From contig NOWV01000016.1 of the NCBI GenBank assembly GCA_003344405.1, forward strand, positions 806,001-870,000: DNA of 64,000 nucleotides. Direction: 5' to 3'. The notes beneath the pieces were generated by a model, which saw only the letters and a list, made by a program, of their open reading frames with translations, was not told the origin of the DNA and did not search any database. The position numbers and the translations under genes are program-made. Shown piece by piece: positions 39,975-59,344 of this stretch (its first letter is position 1; each line of letters begins with the position of its first letter). The stretch is from Trichoplax sp. H2. Its lineage: Eukaryota > Placozoa > Uniplacotomia > Trichoplacea.

Positions 39975-40133
39975 ATGACCAACTCTGCTTCGTTATCAGG
40001 CTTAGTGCAAATTCAAATTGTAACGACGGAAGTAATCGACAGCAATCAAGAAGAAGTTGCACATGTTGAGGATATTACTGAGATTTTAAAAAGAAGAATC
40101 AGCGATCATTTTCATAGGAAAATAGTACTTTAA
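39975..40133 (+). CDS. Small open frame or upstream exon, unknown
   Basis: ATG to stop, 52 codons, with balanced composition (MTNSASLSGLVQIQ, then VIDSNQEEVAHVEDITEILK). It lies about 1 kb upstream of the RXR zinc-finger exon on the same strand. A weak donor (ATA|GTACTT at 40124) and an acceptor before 41062 would join it in frame to RXR and supply an A/B region, but the donor is poor. It could equally be a separate short peptide. Confidence 0.3.
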   Translation: MTNSASLSGLVQIQIVTTEVIDSNQEEVAHVEDITEILKRRISDHFHRKIVL

Positions 40134-41097
40134 AAAACAACTCTTACTCCCATGGTCAGTTTGGGTATATTGAGTGGGGCAGTCAGCCTTGTTATTGATA
40201 CGCGTGTTGATCATTGAATCAAAACATTTTCATTGCATGTCGACATGCAAGGATTATTTTATTATTACATTGTATGTACTTTTACTCCATCATGAATAAT
40301 GATTAGGTGTAGAATATTTCCATCTTTTTCAATTGCACCCACATTAGTACAACATCAAGTATTGTACAATTATCACTGTAGTCGAAATGATTAATAGCCT
40401 ACGCTTTTACTGTTGAAAAACCATTCAAAAAGATGATACTACATTGATTCTTCGGCATACAGATTAACATTGATCAATTTTGATACGTACGCCTTCATTA
40501 CAGAATTGTTGCGCAGACGTAAAATTGCCCATTTGCAAATAGTCACCACTGAGGGCATGGTTTCACGGCCATTTCATTGGTGAACCATTCCTTTGCCAAG
40601 CGCTACATAAGACCTACAGTGTACATTTGATTGGTCGGCCTGCTTTAAATCATCGTTATAGGTGATTTTACCCACGACTGTTAATAAATCTTAATGAATG
40701 TACTACATATGCGTAATTTACTATACTATTACCAATAAATAATATACCGTTGTTCAATAACTAACTCGTCTCATTGACCATTATTCTCACTGTCTTTTTC
40801 CACCATTTTTACAGCGGTCTTTATCGCAAACTCTTTATCCATGTTATTCTAGTCAAGTTGAACAGTGATCATATTTACTGTCAATTTCAAACATCAATTA
40901 TAACGTAAAGCTACATGTTTTTTATTCTTATAGTCAAGTTAGTATTCAATACTACGATATTATAAAAAAGGATAATTGAACCAATTGACTGCACTCTTCG
41001 TTAAGGCTTAACTGATGATGTTGTGAATGATACCTTTTGATATATAATTTATCTAACCAAGTTGCTCTACCAATGTTTATCGCATCGGTTAGCTTGC
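40134..41097. other. Upstream region of RXR
   Basis: AT-rich sequence with no recognised coding stretch. It probably holds the RXR promoter or 5' leader, but no specific element could be identified by eye. Confidence 0.4.
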
Positions 41098-44000
41098 ATG
41101 GAGGACAGATCGTTTAAAAAAGAAGCTCAAGCTGATAAATCCAACGGTAATTGCCTGGTCTGCAATGATCGTGCTTCAGGTTAGATATGTCTACTATGAT
41201 AACACTGTCCACGTTACGAAATAACTTCACTACAATAATCGATAATTTACAACTTCAGAAAATGTATTTAATTCATTAAAAAATACAACATTGGGTACCG
41301 CTTTTAAATCCTACTTACTAATTTTTGATAGCTTATCAGCTGTATAATCGTTATCGAACAACTATAAACTAAACATATAACAATAAGAAACAATTCCATA
41401 AGCAATGACTATTCAATTGAATGATATGCTGAGGCAATAAGTTATCAGTACGGTATATTTCATATTGAATAGTATCATGTATCATGTACTATCTCAAATT
41501 GAAGGTATTGCTACACATTATGGTAATGGTTTTGTGTGATAAAATTACCCATAGATCATGAATTGCTACTAATGACTTTATTGTCGTATCACTATTGTAG
41601 TTTACTGATAAATTACTTCATGGTAATCTTGCTGATCATTCTTCACTCATTCATTTCCTAACCAATATCAGTAATGATTAAAGTCACGTTTTGATTAACG
41701 ATATAATATGTGAAGGATGAGTCATAGCAATTGAATTGATAACTATAGGATACTTGTTACTTTAAGATTGCACACTTTTGCTAGTATACCGATATATAAC
41801 TTGATAACGGTACTCTTGTTTCTGTAGCTTTGTAGTTGTATGCTATAATATATATTGAACTATTTCTTTCTAGGGAGGCATTATGGCGTTTACAGTTGTG
41901 AAGGTTGCAAGGGTTTCTTCAAGCGTACAGTGCGCAAAAATTTAACTTACACATGCCGTGATAATCGAAACTGTGATATTGATAAAAAGCAACGAAATCG
42001 ATGTCAGTATTGTCGATACCAGAAGTGTCTGCAAGTTGGTATGAAGCAAGAAGGTAAAAAAGAGTCTTTACAATATTGGTGATTGTAATAGCATAACTTT
42101 GATTATAGAATTTTAGTATTTAATTTTCTAGCTAGTAACAGCATTAATGGACAACTAAATTGTAGGAGTTTACTAACACTGCCAATCGTATTAATGAATG
42201 CTATAGCGTGTTTAATGAATTCCTATTAGATTTTAGTATTTTTGACTGCTATAAATTACTTTTATGAATCAATTCAAAAAGTTGTAAAGTTGTAGTATTG
42301 CAGTATAGCGTTAATATTGACGAGAGTACTTTGCGAGTCCATTACATTTCAGATGCATACTTCGGATTGTGTTAAAATTTTATAATAATGCATAAAATAT
42401 GCCTTTATTAGAATTTCGATAGTGGTCATTGATAATAATTGTTTATGGGAGACATTGCCGGCGACTAAAATCGCAAGGGTTATTGTCCGATAAATAATTG
42501 TCTCTTATACTATAGTACCTGTTCTAAGAATCATGGATAGCATTCAATAGTGTATAGCCCATTGATGTTTTTCAGCAAACGATATCTCAAGTATTAGTTT
42601 ACTGTACATACTACTGTTTTGAATATTTGAAATTTCGCTTCTTACTAAAATGTTATCATTCGTTATACGTATATGCAGTACATACACTAGATAAAGTAAT
42701 TGCTTATGAAGAAATATTTATTTTTAAGGCGCTTTTATATTATGAAGGCACTATTTCGGTCAAATTTTTTGACTTTTTAAAACTTAAATTATTTCTTTTT
42801 ATTATTGGTATTATCAATTTGCTGTTCATGGTGAAAACCATTACATTAATTGAGCTTACAGAGGAATGTTTTGCTCCTTGTAGTATTGTCATGTTTATAC
42901 TTTATTTCTAGCTGTCGACGTAGTAAAATAGGTAGTGAGATATTTGCTACATTTTTTTATCAGTAGTCAATTATCGATAAATTGGGCCTTGATAAAATAA
43001 CTATTTCAATAGAGTTAGGAAATTGGATAACCTTAAGAGCACTTATATTATTCACATATATAAATAGGAGTGTAAATGAAGCTATTATTGTTGATTTATT
43101 TTTTAAACTTTGATGTGATCTATATATAGCCGTGCAGGAAGAGCGCGTAAAGAATAGCACACCAACTAGTAAAACCACCTTACCGATAGCAATAGCGGAT
43201 GGCTTCCCATTACCGACATATGGGAACGATGAAATGCCAGTTGAAGCTATCCGAGATGCTGAATCTACGCTTAATATGAATAGTGTACCTTACGTCGAAA
43301 TGCAAAGTAACCCTGTCTTAAATATTTGTCAAGCTGCAGATAAACAACTATTTAATTTGGTTGAATGGGCCAAGAAAATACCCCATTTCTGTGATTTATG
43401 TGTCGATGACCAAGTAATACTTCTGAGATCTGGTTGGAATGAATTACTGATAGCTGCGTTTTCGTTTCGATCAATAGCTGTTGAAGATGGCTTGCTCTTA
43501 TCGACTGGGCATTATATTCATCGCACTAGCGCGCATAATGCTGGTATTGGGGCTATATTTGATAGGATTTTAACAGAGTTGGTTAATCAAATGAGATATT
43601 TAAAAATGGATAAAACTGAATTGGGCTGTTTGAGAGCTATTATATTGTTTAATCCAGGTAGAAGAGAGAATAGAATAATGAAGGAAAATTTCTTGTAATA
43701 TGTTTAACATTTATATTTGAAAGGACATACAGTAGATTGCATATTATATTTTGGTGATATAAATTGGAACCGGTATCGCAGATTGTCACTACTGTCAAAC
43801 AAATGAATATTGCGCTTTTGGCTAAAGTAACTTATAGTATCGTGATACAAATTCGAAAATCATACAGTAAATTGTCACCTTCAATAGCCGATATGTAACT
43901 AGCATAAAATGTTATACAATTTTCTCATCTATTTATTTGTTGGTAGTAACTAACGCTACGGTATTAGTATCGTCTAAGTGATTTTTATGACTAAAAGAGA

Positions 44001-44303
44001 AATTTTAAAAATTGTTTTATTCTACTGCTAACTTTTGATCTTTTGTATGTGCTAGATGTTCGCGGTTTGACATCAGCTGATAGGGTTGAAAAGTATCGAG
44101 AGCTGGTATATGGAGCTCTAGAGGCTTACGTCAAGAAAAGGTTTCCTGACCAGCTCTGTCGCTTTGCTAAACTACTGCTTCGATTGCCGGCCTTAAGAGC
44201 GATAAGTTTAAAGACCTTGGAGCATCTTTTCTTTTATAAATTAATTGGTGATCCACCAATTGACACATTCTTAATGGAAATGCTGGAAACAGGCAGTTCT
44301 TAA
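41098..44303 (+). CDS. RXR: Retinoid X receptor (nuclear receptor NR2B)
   Basis: Ligand-regulated nuclear transcription factor and common heterodimer partner. Four exons in phase: 41098-41179, 41874-42053, 43130-43657, 44056-44303, giving 345 residues. The DNA-binding domain has both zinc fingers (CLVC...CEGC; Cx5Cx9Cx2C) and the P-box CEGCKG. It continues [19 protein letters not shown] as in RXR. The ligand-binding domain has [62 protein letters not shown] and the AF-2 helix FLMEMLE. The Arg that pairs with the ligand carboxylate (human RXRA Arg316) is kept (residue 201). The position of human Cys432 is Thr (residue 317). Only about 19 residues precede the zinc fingers, so the A/B region is short or an upstream exon is missing. 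Confidence 0.96.
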
Positions 44304-46321
44304 ATAGATCATTTCCTTTCTTTCAATCCTTTTGTGTTGAAAAGATGGTGAGATGGATTGTAAAATAGTAGCTGTCTTGTATTGTGGGTCAGTAAGTGTT
44401 GTTTTTGTTATGTTACCAAATTTTTCGTAATTAATAGAAAATGACCGAGAAATTGTACTGTAGTTTGTTTTAATATTACTGTAATATTTGATTTTTATCT
44501 TCATTTTATATAAAAATTTATCCACCGAATCACTCTTGTACATAAAACTATATGTTAAATCGCTGTTACGATATACCATAAGATAGCGCAAAGTTAAACA
44601 TAACCTGTTTTGGCAATATGCAGTTTTTAATCTTAATTTCGTTTTACTTTTATTGCAATACCTATCGATGTAGCGTAGTAGTATATGAGTTATTGTATGG
44701 CGTATAATAGACTTGTAATTTACTAGTGTAACTTACCGGTGTCGATACAATAACAACTACTATGAAGATCTTCAGGCAGCAACCTCTACTAAAATCTAAT
44801 TAATTAATTATGAGTGCAGATTGGTTTTTTTATTCCTATTGTTTAAGACGCCTATCTTCTATTTAGTCGTAATGGTGGTCTTCGATTAAAGCATGCCTAT
44901 ATTATATGCGCATTTAATGATAACTAAAACTTTTAGCTATTGAATGAGACAATTTATATATACGACGTATGTGACTCTTATTTTATTATACATCGTATAC
45001 TGCGATAAAGAGAGAGATCGCTAAGTGTATAGCTAGATTTCAGGTTTGCTATGCAGCCATTTTGTCGACTTTTCTTTATAATCTTGCTTGTTTTAATAAC
45101 AGCAATACGTCAAACCTATTAGGTCTATATAGGGTTGGAGATCGACCCAAAATCATGTTTCGATTAGCTTTAACTAGCATTGAATGTATATTATTATCTA
45201 TAGCCTAACAAGAACATTATTTTGGTTGTATCATTATTACAAGTAGCTTGACGTTTAATTTGCACAATTTGGTTACTAGCCTTCCTAGATAATCGTAGAA
45301 TAGTAATAATGAATAACTGTAATTGAAATAAAGAGTATCAGATAACTAAAATGATGTCAGAGTGACAGTTCCTACGGAATGAGCATTACGCGTAATTTAA
45401 ATTACCAGTGTTTATTGGAGATATCGTGAATGTTCTGTTTAACTTTAATTAGTATGAAAAGGCTATTTAATTATCAGGTACACGCTGGTAGTCTGTATAC
45501 TTTCCATGGGTGATTCCACAATAAAATGTCGTTACTTCTCAACAAAGATGATAGAAACAACATAAAGTAACGTAAAAGCCTATTGATTTGCAGCGATGAC
45601 ATTTCATGTAATACATTGAATTAGTAAACTGAACTCTACATTAAATATGTATTAATATTTAAATATTAATAACTATGATAGAAATATGGCAATGATATTG
45701 CTATGGCGTTTGCCAGTCCTTGTTATGTTTACTCATTGAGTATTATATATTTTATTAACGTTATTGTCAGTTATGTACAGTATAGTATACTGTATGCTGT
45801 CTTAAAGTCTATTATCTATCTAGCTTTTATCGATCAACTACATACGGATAAAAGAGCGTTGTAGGCATTTATTCGGAAATGTTAAATATTCGATTATGTT
45901 GGCTTTTATTAAATAATATATTTTTATAATATAATTAAAACGAGGAAGAACTCAGCCAGGTGGTGTAGCATTTTAAAATGATGTTAGGTAGTTATTAGAT
46001 ATCGATGGCGAAAGAATCTTAACTCTCCATATAGGATATTTACTAACTTATCTTAAAATATCTAAGATACATTTGTATTAATACAGTCGCTGTTCTCCGT
46101 AGATCAGTTTTATTTCAGAATCGATTCTGGAATGCGGTTGTGATAGGAAACCGCAAGCGTTTATTTTGCTATGCTGTTTTGACGTATATACAGTATATAT
46201 GTACATGTAATGTAAATGGTTCAACGCTGATGATTGCATGCCGGAAAATACCTCATCATGCTAATAAATTTTAAAAATTGATGGTGAAAGGAGTGCATTC
46301 ATACTTTACACTAGCTGATAA
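44304..46321. other. Intergenic region between RXR and RCL1
   Basis: 3' flanks of two convergent genes. AT-rich, no reading frame or repeat of note. Confidence 0.5.
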
Positions 46322-47434
46322 TTATGTACTTTTCTTACTGATATTGACGTAATTTATGCCTAAACAAGACAGTACTAGTGATTGCAAATCACTTTCTTCA
46401 TCAGTTAAAGCATCAATTTTAAACATAACCTGGAAAAAATCTTTTAAATGTCTTAAAAATGCTACAGTATAATCTGTTAAAGGTCCAGTTCTAATTTTGC
46501 CAACATCAGGAGGACCCAAAGCAATCATTAACAAGGCTAAGGTTTGATGTGTTGCATCGATACAACCACCTTGCTTGATTTCAGATAATAGCTTATATGC
46601 AGCATATTGACCAATATCTTCAGGCAATTTCTGATCGGATACATCAGCAGTCAGTTGTGACGAATACATGACACCGGAGGTTGTAGTAGCTGTTAAAGTA
46701 ACACCAAATCCAGGTGATAGACCACTTTGGTTACCTTTACAATGATCAACATAAATGTATAAATCGGAAATAAAGGGATTTAAGCTATTTCGACAGCTAT
46801 CAATAATACGATTAGCCATGGCGGGCGATACACGTGTTGTATAGCTCAGACCGCGTATTTTCTTGACTTTACCCGTTTCTAACATATTAACTGTGTTCAA
46901 CTGCCTAACAACTGGGCAACGAAGGAAGATTTCACCTCCACCTTTAGGCATGGATCCGCGCTTATTGATGGTTAATTCCAATCCTTCATCTAAACCGAAT
47001 TTTTCCATTAATTTTAACGTTACCATTTTAATAGTATCAACGCTAGGATCATGACCACCATTGGTGATACCTTGTAAAGTTAATTGCAAGGCAGTCTTAC
47101 AAAAAGGTGCTAAGCAAAGTATAGGTTCCAGATAGTATCCAAGGCTACGACTTCCGCTACTGCAATCGTGACTCAGTATACCACCATTGATAGTACCTGG
47201 TTTATACATCAATTTTGTACCAGTGTGATTGATAATTATTTCGCTACCATTGCACATTTTTTCTAACAACTTGATGAAATTTGCTTCATGTTCTTGCAAG
47301 CCAGGCTCGTCATCTTTGCTACGTATATCAACAATTTTCACTGGTCTTCCACTCAATGTCGATAGTAATAATCTTTGCCTAAAGAAATTACTGCCATGAT
47401 AAGTTAACCATCGAGTTTGATAATCACTTGGCAT
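46322..47434 (-). CDS. RCL1: RNA 3'-terminal phosphate cyclase-like protein
   Basis: Nucleolar protein needed for 18S rRNA maturation; in yeast it works with Bms1 in early pre-rRNA cleavage. A single uninterrupted exon encodes 370 residues, against about 373 in human, starting MPSDYQTRWLTYHGSNF. Family motifs run in order: GSNFFRQRLLLSTLSGRPV, NHTGTKL, GGILSHDC, GYYLEPILCLAPF, DPSVDTIK, RGSMPKGGGEIFL, RVSPAMANRII, YIYVDHCKGNQSG, SPGFGV, LPEDIGQYAA, GGCIDATHQ, GPLTDYTVAFLRHLKDFFQV and MFKI. RCL1 is preferred over the true cyclase RTCA because the RCL1-type KGNQSGLSPGFG and FLRHLKDFF segments match and RCL1 lacks the catalytic His. It lies upstream of no close partner; its lack of introns contrasts with its neighbours. 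Confidence 0.96.
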   Translation of the reverse strand: MPSDYQTRWLTYHGSNFFRQRLLLSTLSGRPVKIVDIRSKDDEPGLQEHEANFIKLLEKMCNGSEIIINHTGTKLMYKPGTINGGILSHDCSSGSRSLGYYLEPILCLAPFCKTALQLTLQGITNGGHDPSVDTIKMVTLKLMEKFGLDEGLELTINKRGSMPKGGGEIFLRCPVVRQLNTVNMLETGKVKKIRGLSYTTRVSPAMANRIIDSCRNSLNPFISDLYIYVDHCKGNQSGLSPGFGVTLTATTTSGVMYSSQLTADVSDQKLPEDIGQYAAYKLLSEIKQGGCIDATHQTLALLMIALGPPDVGKIRTGPLTDYTVAFLRHLKDFFQVMFKIDALTDEESDLQSLVLSCLGINYVNISKKST

Positions 47435-48395
47435 GTTGATAGCTCTAGTTTTCTTGCCAACTTATCCTATCTGCAAGGTTGAAAACGACAGTATACTTGA
47501 TTTCTTTCTTCTTTTAAGATAGTTTTGCAGCAATTATAACTTTTAGCTCCCGTGAGCTCGTGACAGTGTTGGGACCTGGCCTGGCCCAATACGCATGCGT
47601 TAACCTGATACTGGCAATCATTCATCGACAAGGTGCTTGAACTAAGGTACTTTCTAGTATGCGAGTGAAAAACTACTATCCGAACGTAATGTTGTAAGCA
47701 GGATACTCATAAAGTTGTGTTATGTAGTGCTATAGAAGAAGAAATGGGGGAGTACTCAGTCATCGACGAGAAGTCCATGACTTAGTATACAGACAGTATG
47801 ATGATGATGATACAAATATCATACAATTCTGTTCAGTCCACTGAGAGACCACAGTACTAACTTTACAGTACTGTACTCAGTACAGTGTACTGTACATTGT
47901 AGAGGGTAATCAGATTAGCAGTAGAGAAATTATCTCTAAAATAGAGAACCGGCTTTCTGCTATTTTAAAGTTGTCCCTACAACAGTACATAACAAATTAA
48001 AACTCTTTATTTTGAATAAATACAGTCCGTGACACATCAATGTTTATAACCTGATACTTGAGATAGAGAAATATTAACACTTTCTGTTTTGATAATTACA
48101 TACAAAGTAAATCATAAACTAGGATATTAGACAGATTCCATAAATGCTCATTTCCAGCAAGTACGAAGTCCTCCTTCCATGAGTTATAAACATGCCCTAT
48201 GCATTAATTAACATTGCTTTTCAGATCTTACTGTTTACTCTGAGCAACGAGTTCTAGTTTAGATATTGCTATTAGATATGATTATTGTCCTATGCAAGTT
48301 AACAATGCAATCCATAAATAATTCAATAGTGTTTTCGGCAGTTATCACATATTTGAATATAAAAATATAAAAATTGGAACATTAAGATAATAATC
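47435..48395. other. Intergenic region, RCL1 upstream and ABCC10 downstream
   Basis: Holds the RCL1 5' flank and ABCC10 3' flank. A small cluster of the dispersed motif (CAGTACTGTACTCAGTACAG at 47870-47890) lies here. Nothing else was found. Confidence 0.5.
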
Positions 48396-55657
<7,262 letters not shown>

Positions 55658-57445
55658 CTTGATACAATAATATCCAATAGGTGAATTTGGTAATTATAAA
55701 TGTTTACAATCAAAGCAAGATCTACGCATATGAATTAGGAATAGATTAATCGTCAATCGGAGTGAAATAGTTCTATGCTAAAGTGACAAGAAGAGGAATA
55801 TACTTTATTGTAGTCCAGTTTTGGGGTTATAGCCTAAAACGTAAATCTTGACGTCATTGATAGACTAGGATAAGGAAGAATAGAATTAGCTTGGAAACTG
55901 GAATTCTACAGAGCTGTACAATGAAGGTGTTAATTAATAAGAGGTAATAATGATCTGTCAGAGCACAAGCAGTGCAGTAGTCTAAAGACCTTATGCATAA
56001 TATCATCATCGCACTTTCTTTAATGCTTACCGTATCATCGAGTCTGAATTCAACGTGGTCAATGTTGACAGGAGCAATTTTGACGTGTTATAATTATCAG
56101 GTAAAGATCACGCACGTAGTGAAAAACCAGACGGTGAAGACCAACAGGTAACATTCAACTCTTACCACAGAACATCGATCTAACATCTATGTCAATCTGA
56201 TATAATTTGTCATGGCTTTGGTCTACCTTACTACTATCACTGTTGTTGCTTGCAGTGAGAATTGAAGATATTCAAGCTAGGCACGATTCCTTTTCGATTT
56301 GAACTCTCTGCCACTTCTTGTCTTGTCTAGTCTATGCAGCGAGCTCAATCTTCCTAGGGAAATGAATGATACCCTCAAGACAATAACAAGGGCTAGACAG
56401 GCGACAGTCGCTGTTGGGGTGACCTGTTTACACGCTACAACAGTACTGGACGGTAAGTTATCCTACAGTGTACAGTACTGTCTCTACAGTAGCAACACTT
56501 GGTACTGTGAAGAAGTACTGTAGTACCTGAACTTACAGTACTGTACAGTATCATCGTTGCTTGCAGTGAGAATTGAAGATATTCAAGCTAGGCACGATTT
56601 CTTTTTGATTTGAACTCTCTGTCACTTCTTGTCTTGTCTAGTCTACGCAGCGAGCTCAATCTTCCTATGGAAATGAATGATGCCGTCAAGACAATATCAC
56701 CGTTGTTGCTTGCAGTGAGAATAGAAGATATTAGAATACTGTACTATACTGTAGGAGTGTTCATTACTGTACAGTACTGTACTGTATACTAGGCATTTTC
56801 TGGTACTGTACACTGTAGCGTTAGCAGTGTGCTTCACTGTTGGTAGTTGAACTCTATAGTATTTCATAGTCATAGTAGAATACTATACAAGTAGGAGTGT
56901 TCATTTACAGTACAGTACAGTACAGTAGGAAGCTATCCTACAATGTACAGTACTTCTCTTACAGTAGCAACACTTCGTATTGTAGGAAAGTACTGTACTG
57001 GATCGTACTTGAAGTTGCCATATCATACTAGCATACTGTACAAGTTGATCGTGTTGATCTGCGACACGGTTTCAGGCGGTTTTCACCCTATTAAGCTGAA
57101 GTCAGTGGATGAGACGCCTTTTAAGAGTGAGCTACCTGCGGTATCATACTGTGTTGCAAACACGGTGTTGGCTCTTATACAAAGCCATATGGAGATACTG
57201 TGATTCAATACGCTGTATTGATTTGTAGCACGGTTTTACTCTATACCGTCGGTTTTAGGTGGTACAGTCCAGTCGTACAGTATCGCATGACAGTGAGACT
57301 TGCCTAACTACTGTACTAGAGTCAATAGTTCCGACGGCCTCCTTGTGCGCCCTTCAGCATCGGACTTGCACATTTTAGCCTTGTGCTTACTCTTCGTCAA
57401 AGCAACAGAAAGTGGCTATTAAAGATACCACTGGTAGTCGATATC
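55658..57445. other. Intergenic region between head-to-head ABCC10 and MRPS16
   Basis: Contains the 5' flanks of both genes. Most of 56.2-57.3 kb is repeat sequence rich in GTACAGTACTGTAC-type motifs (listed separately). An open frame at 56943-57203 (+) shows no recognisable motif. Confidence 0.5.
56238..56732. repeat. Tandem duplication, 311-base period, plus partial third copy
   Basis: TTGCAGTGAGAATTGAAGAT starts at 56250 and 56561, and again at 56709 in a shortened, mutated form. Copies of about 150 bases read on through TTGTCTTGTCTAGTCTA and GAGCTCAATCTTCCTA to GTCAAGACAAT or similar. Linkers are made of the pentanucleotide palindromes. Open frames starting AACTCTCTGC in both copies are by-products. 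Confidence 0.88.
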
Positions 57446-58753
57446 ATGGTTGTGGCAATTCGTTTAGCACTGCATGGTTGTCGTCATCGACCTTTTTACC
57501 ATATAGTTGTTGCTAATAAAAGGAGTAAGAGGAATGGACTCCCACTTGAACAGGTAAAGCTCCAATGATGCCATATTGATAAGGGCTACATGAAGATAGA
57601 GCCAACTTGATGCAGTATTTCCTAGCTACTTTTGCAGTTGTTAACCTCATCAATTTCTCCTTTTAGGTTGGTTCATTCGATCCATTACCTAATAGAAGCA
57701 ATGAGAAATTGGTTGCTTTAAATATTGAGCGTATAAAGTAAGTTTTACGAATGTTACAACGTCAGTCGAGGAGCATCCTTTCGCTGCGTTGCAATACTGC
57801 CTGTTTTGATACCTGTTCAAGATCTAGTTTAGCTTTCAAACCTTTCTCTATTTCAATATCGAAACCAAACCAAGCCAAGTATCTACATAAAATTCAGTGA
57901 GCTGCTGCACGTATCTCACTGCCCAATAAACTGCTTCTAAAATTACAAAATCATGCAACACGCAAGTGAACTTTGTATTCTATATCCAATAAAGAGAGGC
58001 TTATATTGTACGCGTAATAATTTCTCTAGAATGATAATGGAAATGTAATAGATTATAAATATAGCGAAAAGTAGCGCCTAGTTAATAGTTATCACACTAG
58101 AATGGGGAATGGTGAACTGCTACGGTGCCATTCTATATTTCTTTCTAATGTCCCTTGTTGTCCACAATTTCGATACATTAAAAGTTAAGGCGGTACTTCA
58201 TCATAGACATATTGGAAAAATCGATTCGTATATGAAAGATAAGCAGACTTGACATTTGCACTTTGGCAGTGTTTCAGATTTGGATGATAACACATTTTAT
58301 AAATGCTATGCATATTGATACACTACAGTCCTAGAAATAAATAACTTAGTGGCCCATTAACGATTTATTTCTACGTTTCAGGTATTGGCTAGGTGTCGGA
58401 GCTCAACCTACTAAACCAGTTACAGCTCTTCTCGCCATGGTAACGATAGCATTGTAGCATATCGACTTCTTTATATTATCAATACATATGCTCCCTGTAT
58501 ACTATAGCATGTGTAACTTGGCTATTCTTAATTGAAACATAGTGGATCAGTCATAACGACATCAATATCCCCTTAGTACGGAGCGTACTTATCACACTAG
58601 AATATATCTTATATGAGATAAGTGAAATAATTCTTTGTATTGTAGGCTGGAATATTACCGATACATCCTAGAATAGAATACGAAGCCACTAGAAGGTTAA
58701 AGATGAAAGAAAGTAATAAAAATACTGAAGCATCGGAAGACACTACTGCTTAA
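57446..58753 (+). CDS. MRPS16: Mitochondrial small-subunit ribosomal protein bS16m
   Basis: Component of the mitochondrial ribosome small subunit. Four phase-matched exons: 57446-57553, 57667-57737, 58382-58439, 58646-58753, giving 114 residues (human about 137, bacterial S16 about 82). The S16 core is clear: MVVAIRLALHGCRHRPFYHI, then VVANKRSKRNG, LEQVGSFDPLPN, EKLVALNIERIKYWLGVGAQ, PTKPVTALLA and AGILPIHP. The start is the first ATG in this frame; it leaves almost no presequence before the core, as also seen in other animals where the N-terminal extension is short, so an alternative upstream start cannot be excluded. The Glu/Lys/Thr-rich tail after residue 95 is typical of animal versions. 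Confidence 0.93.
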
Positions 58754-59344
58754 AAGGCTTTTATAGTACGCTAGTAACCATATAGGCGTACTTGTATCTG
58801 CTGCGTTAACGTTTGCATTTAGGTATAGCCTCTCGAAGAAATAATCACAGCTGTTGCATACCGTGCTTCGAAAACTTCAATTTAATAGCGAAAGGCATTG
58901 TACTATACACTGTATGACCTGTTATGATATATTTAAAGACAAATCAAATATTGTTTATTTAAGTATACTTATAATTAAGATATATATATATATATGTGCT
59001 CGTATATATTTTATATTATGTGATCAATTTGATGTAAGTGCACATGTAGACCTAAGAATTTTGCCATCATACAAAAATGTAAAAATGTAAGAGTATACCT
59101 AGTTTTTGTTATTATGAATGTAATTGCCATTTAGACTGTTTTTTAAAACTCCTGCAAGGAGCCGTGATATTAAGCTGATATTCATAGCAAAAATAAATAA
59201 TGACACTCCAATAGCAGCATTTGAGCGTACTATCGTATGCATTGTACATCCTTATTACTTTCAAGCGTCAAATATTTATGAAGACCTTTATCTATTCAAT
59301 ACGATAGGTCGACAGCCTCTAATGTACAAATACGGATTTAAATT

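Noticed and set aside
42627-42911. 94-codon hydrophobic frame
   Set aside because: Lies inside RXR intron 2, starts from TTG, and is AT-driven Phe/Leu/Ile sequence with no known match.
56943-57203. 86-codon plus-strand frame before MRPS16
   Set aside because: Begins in palindromic repeat, no recognised motif, not in splice phase with MRPS16.
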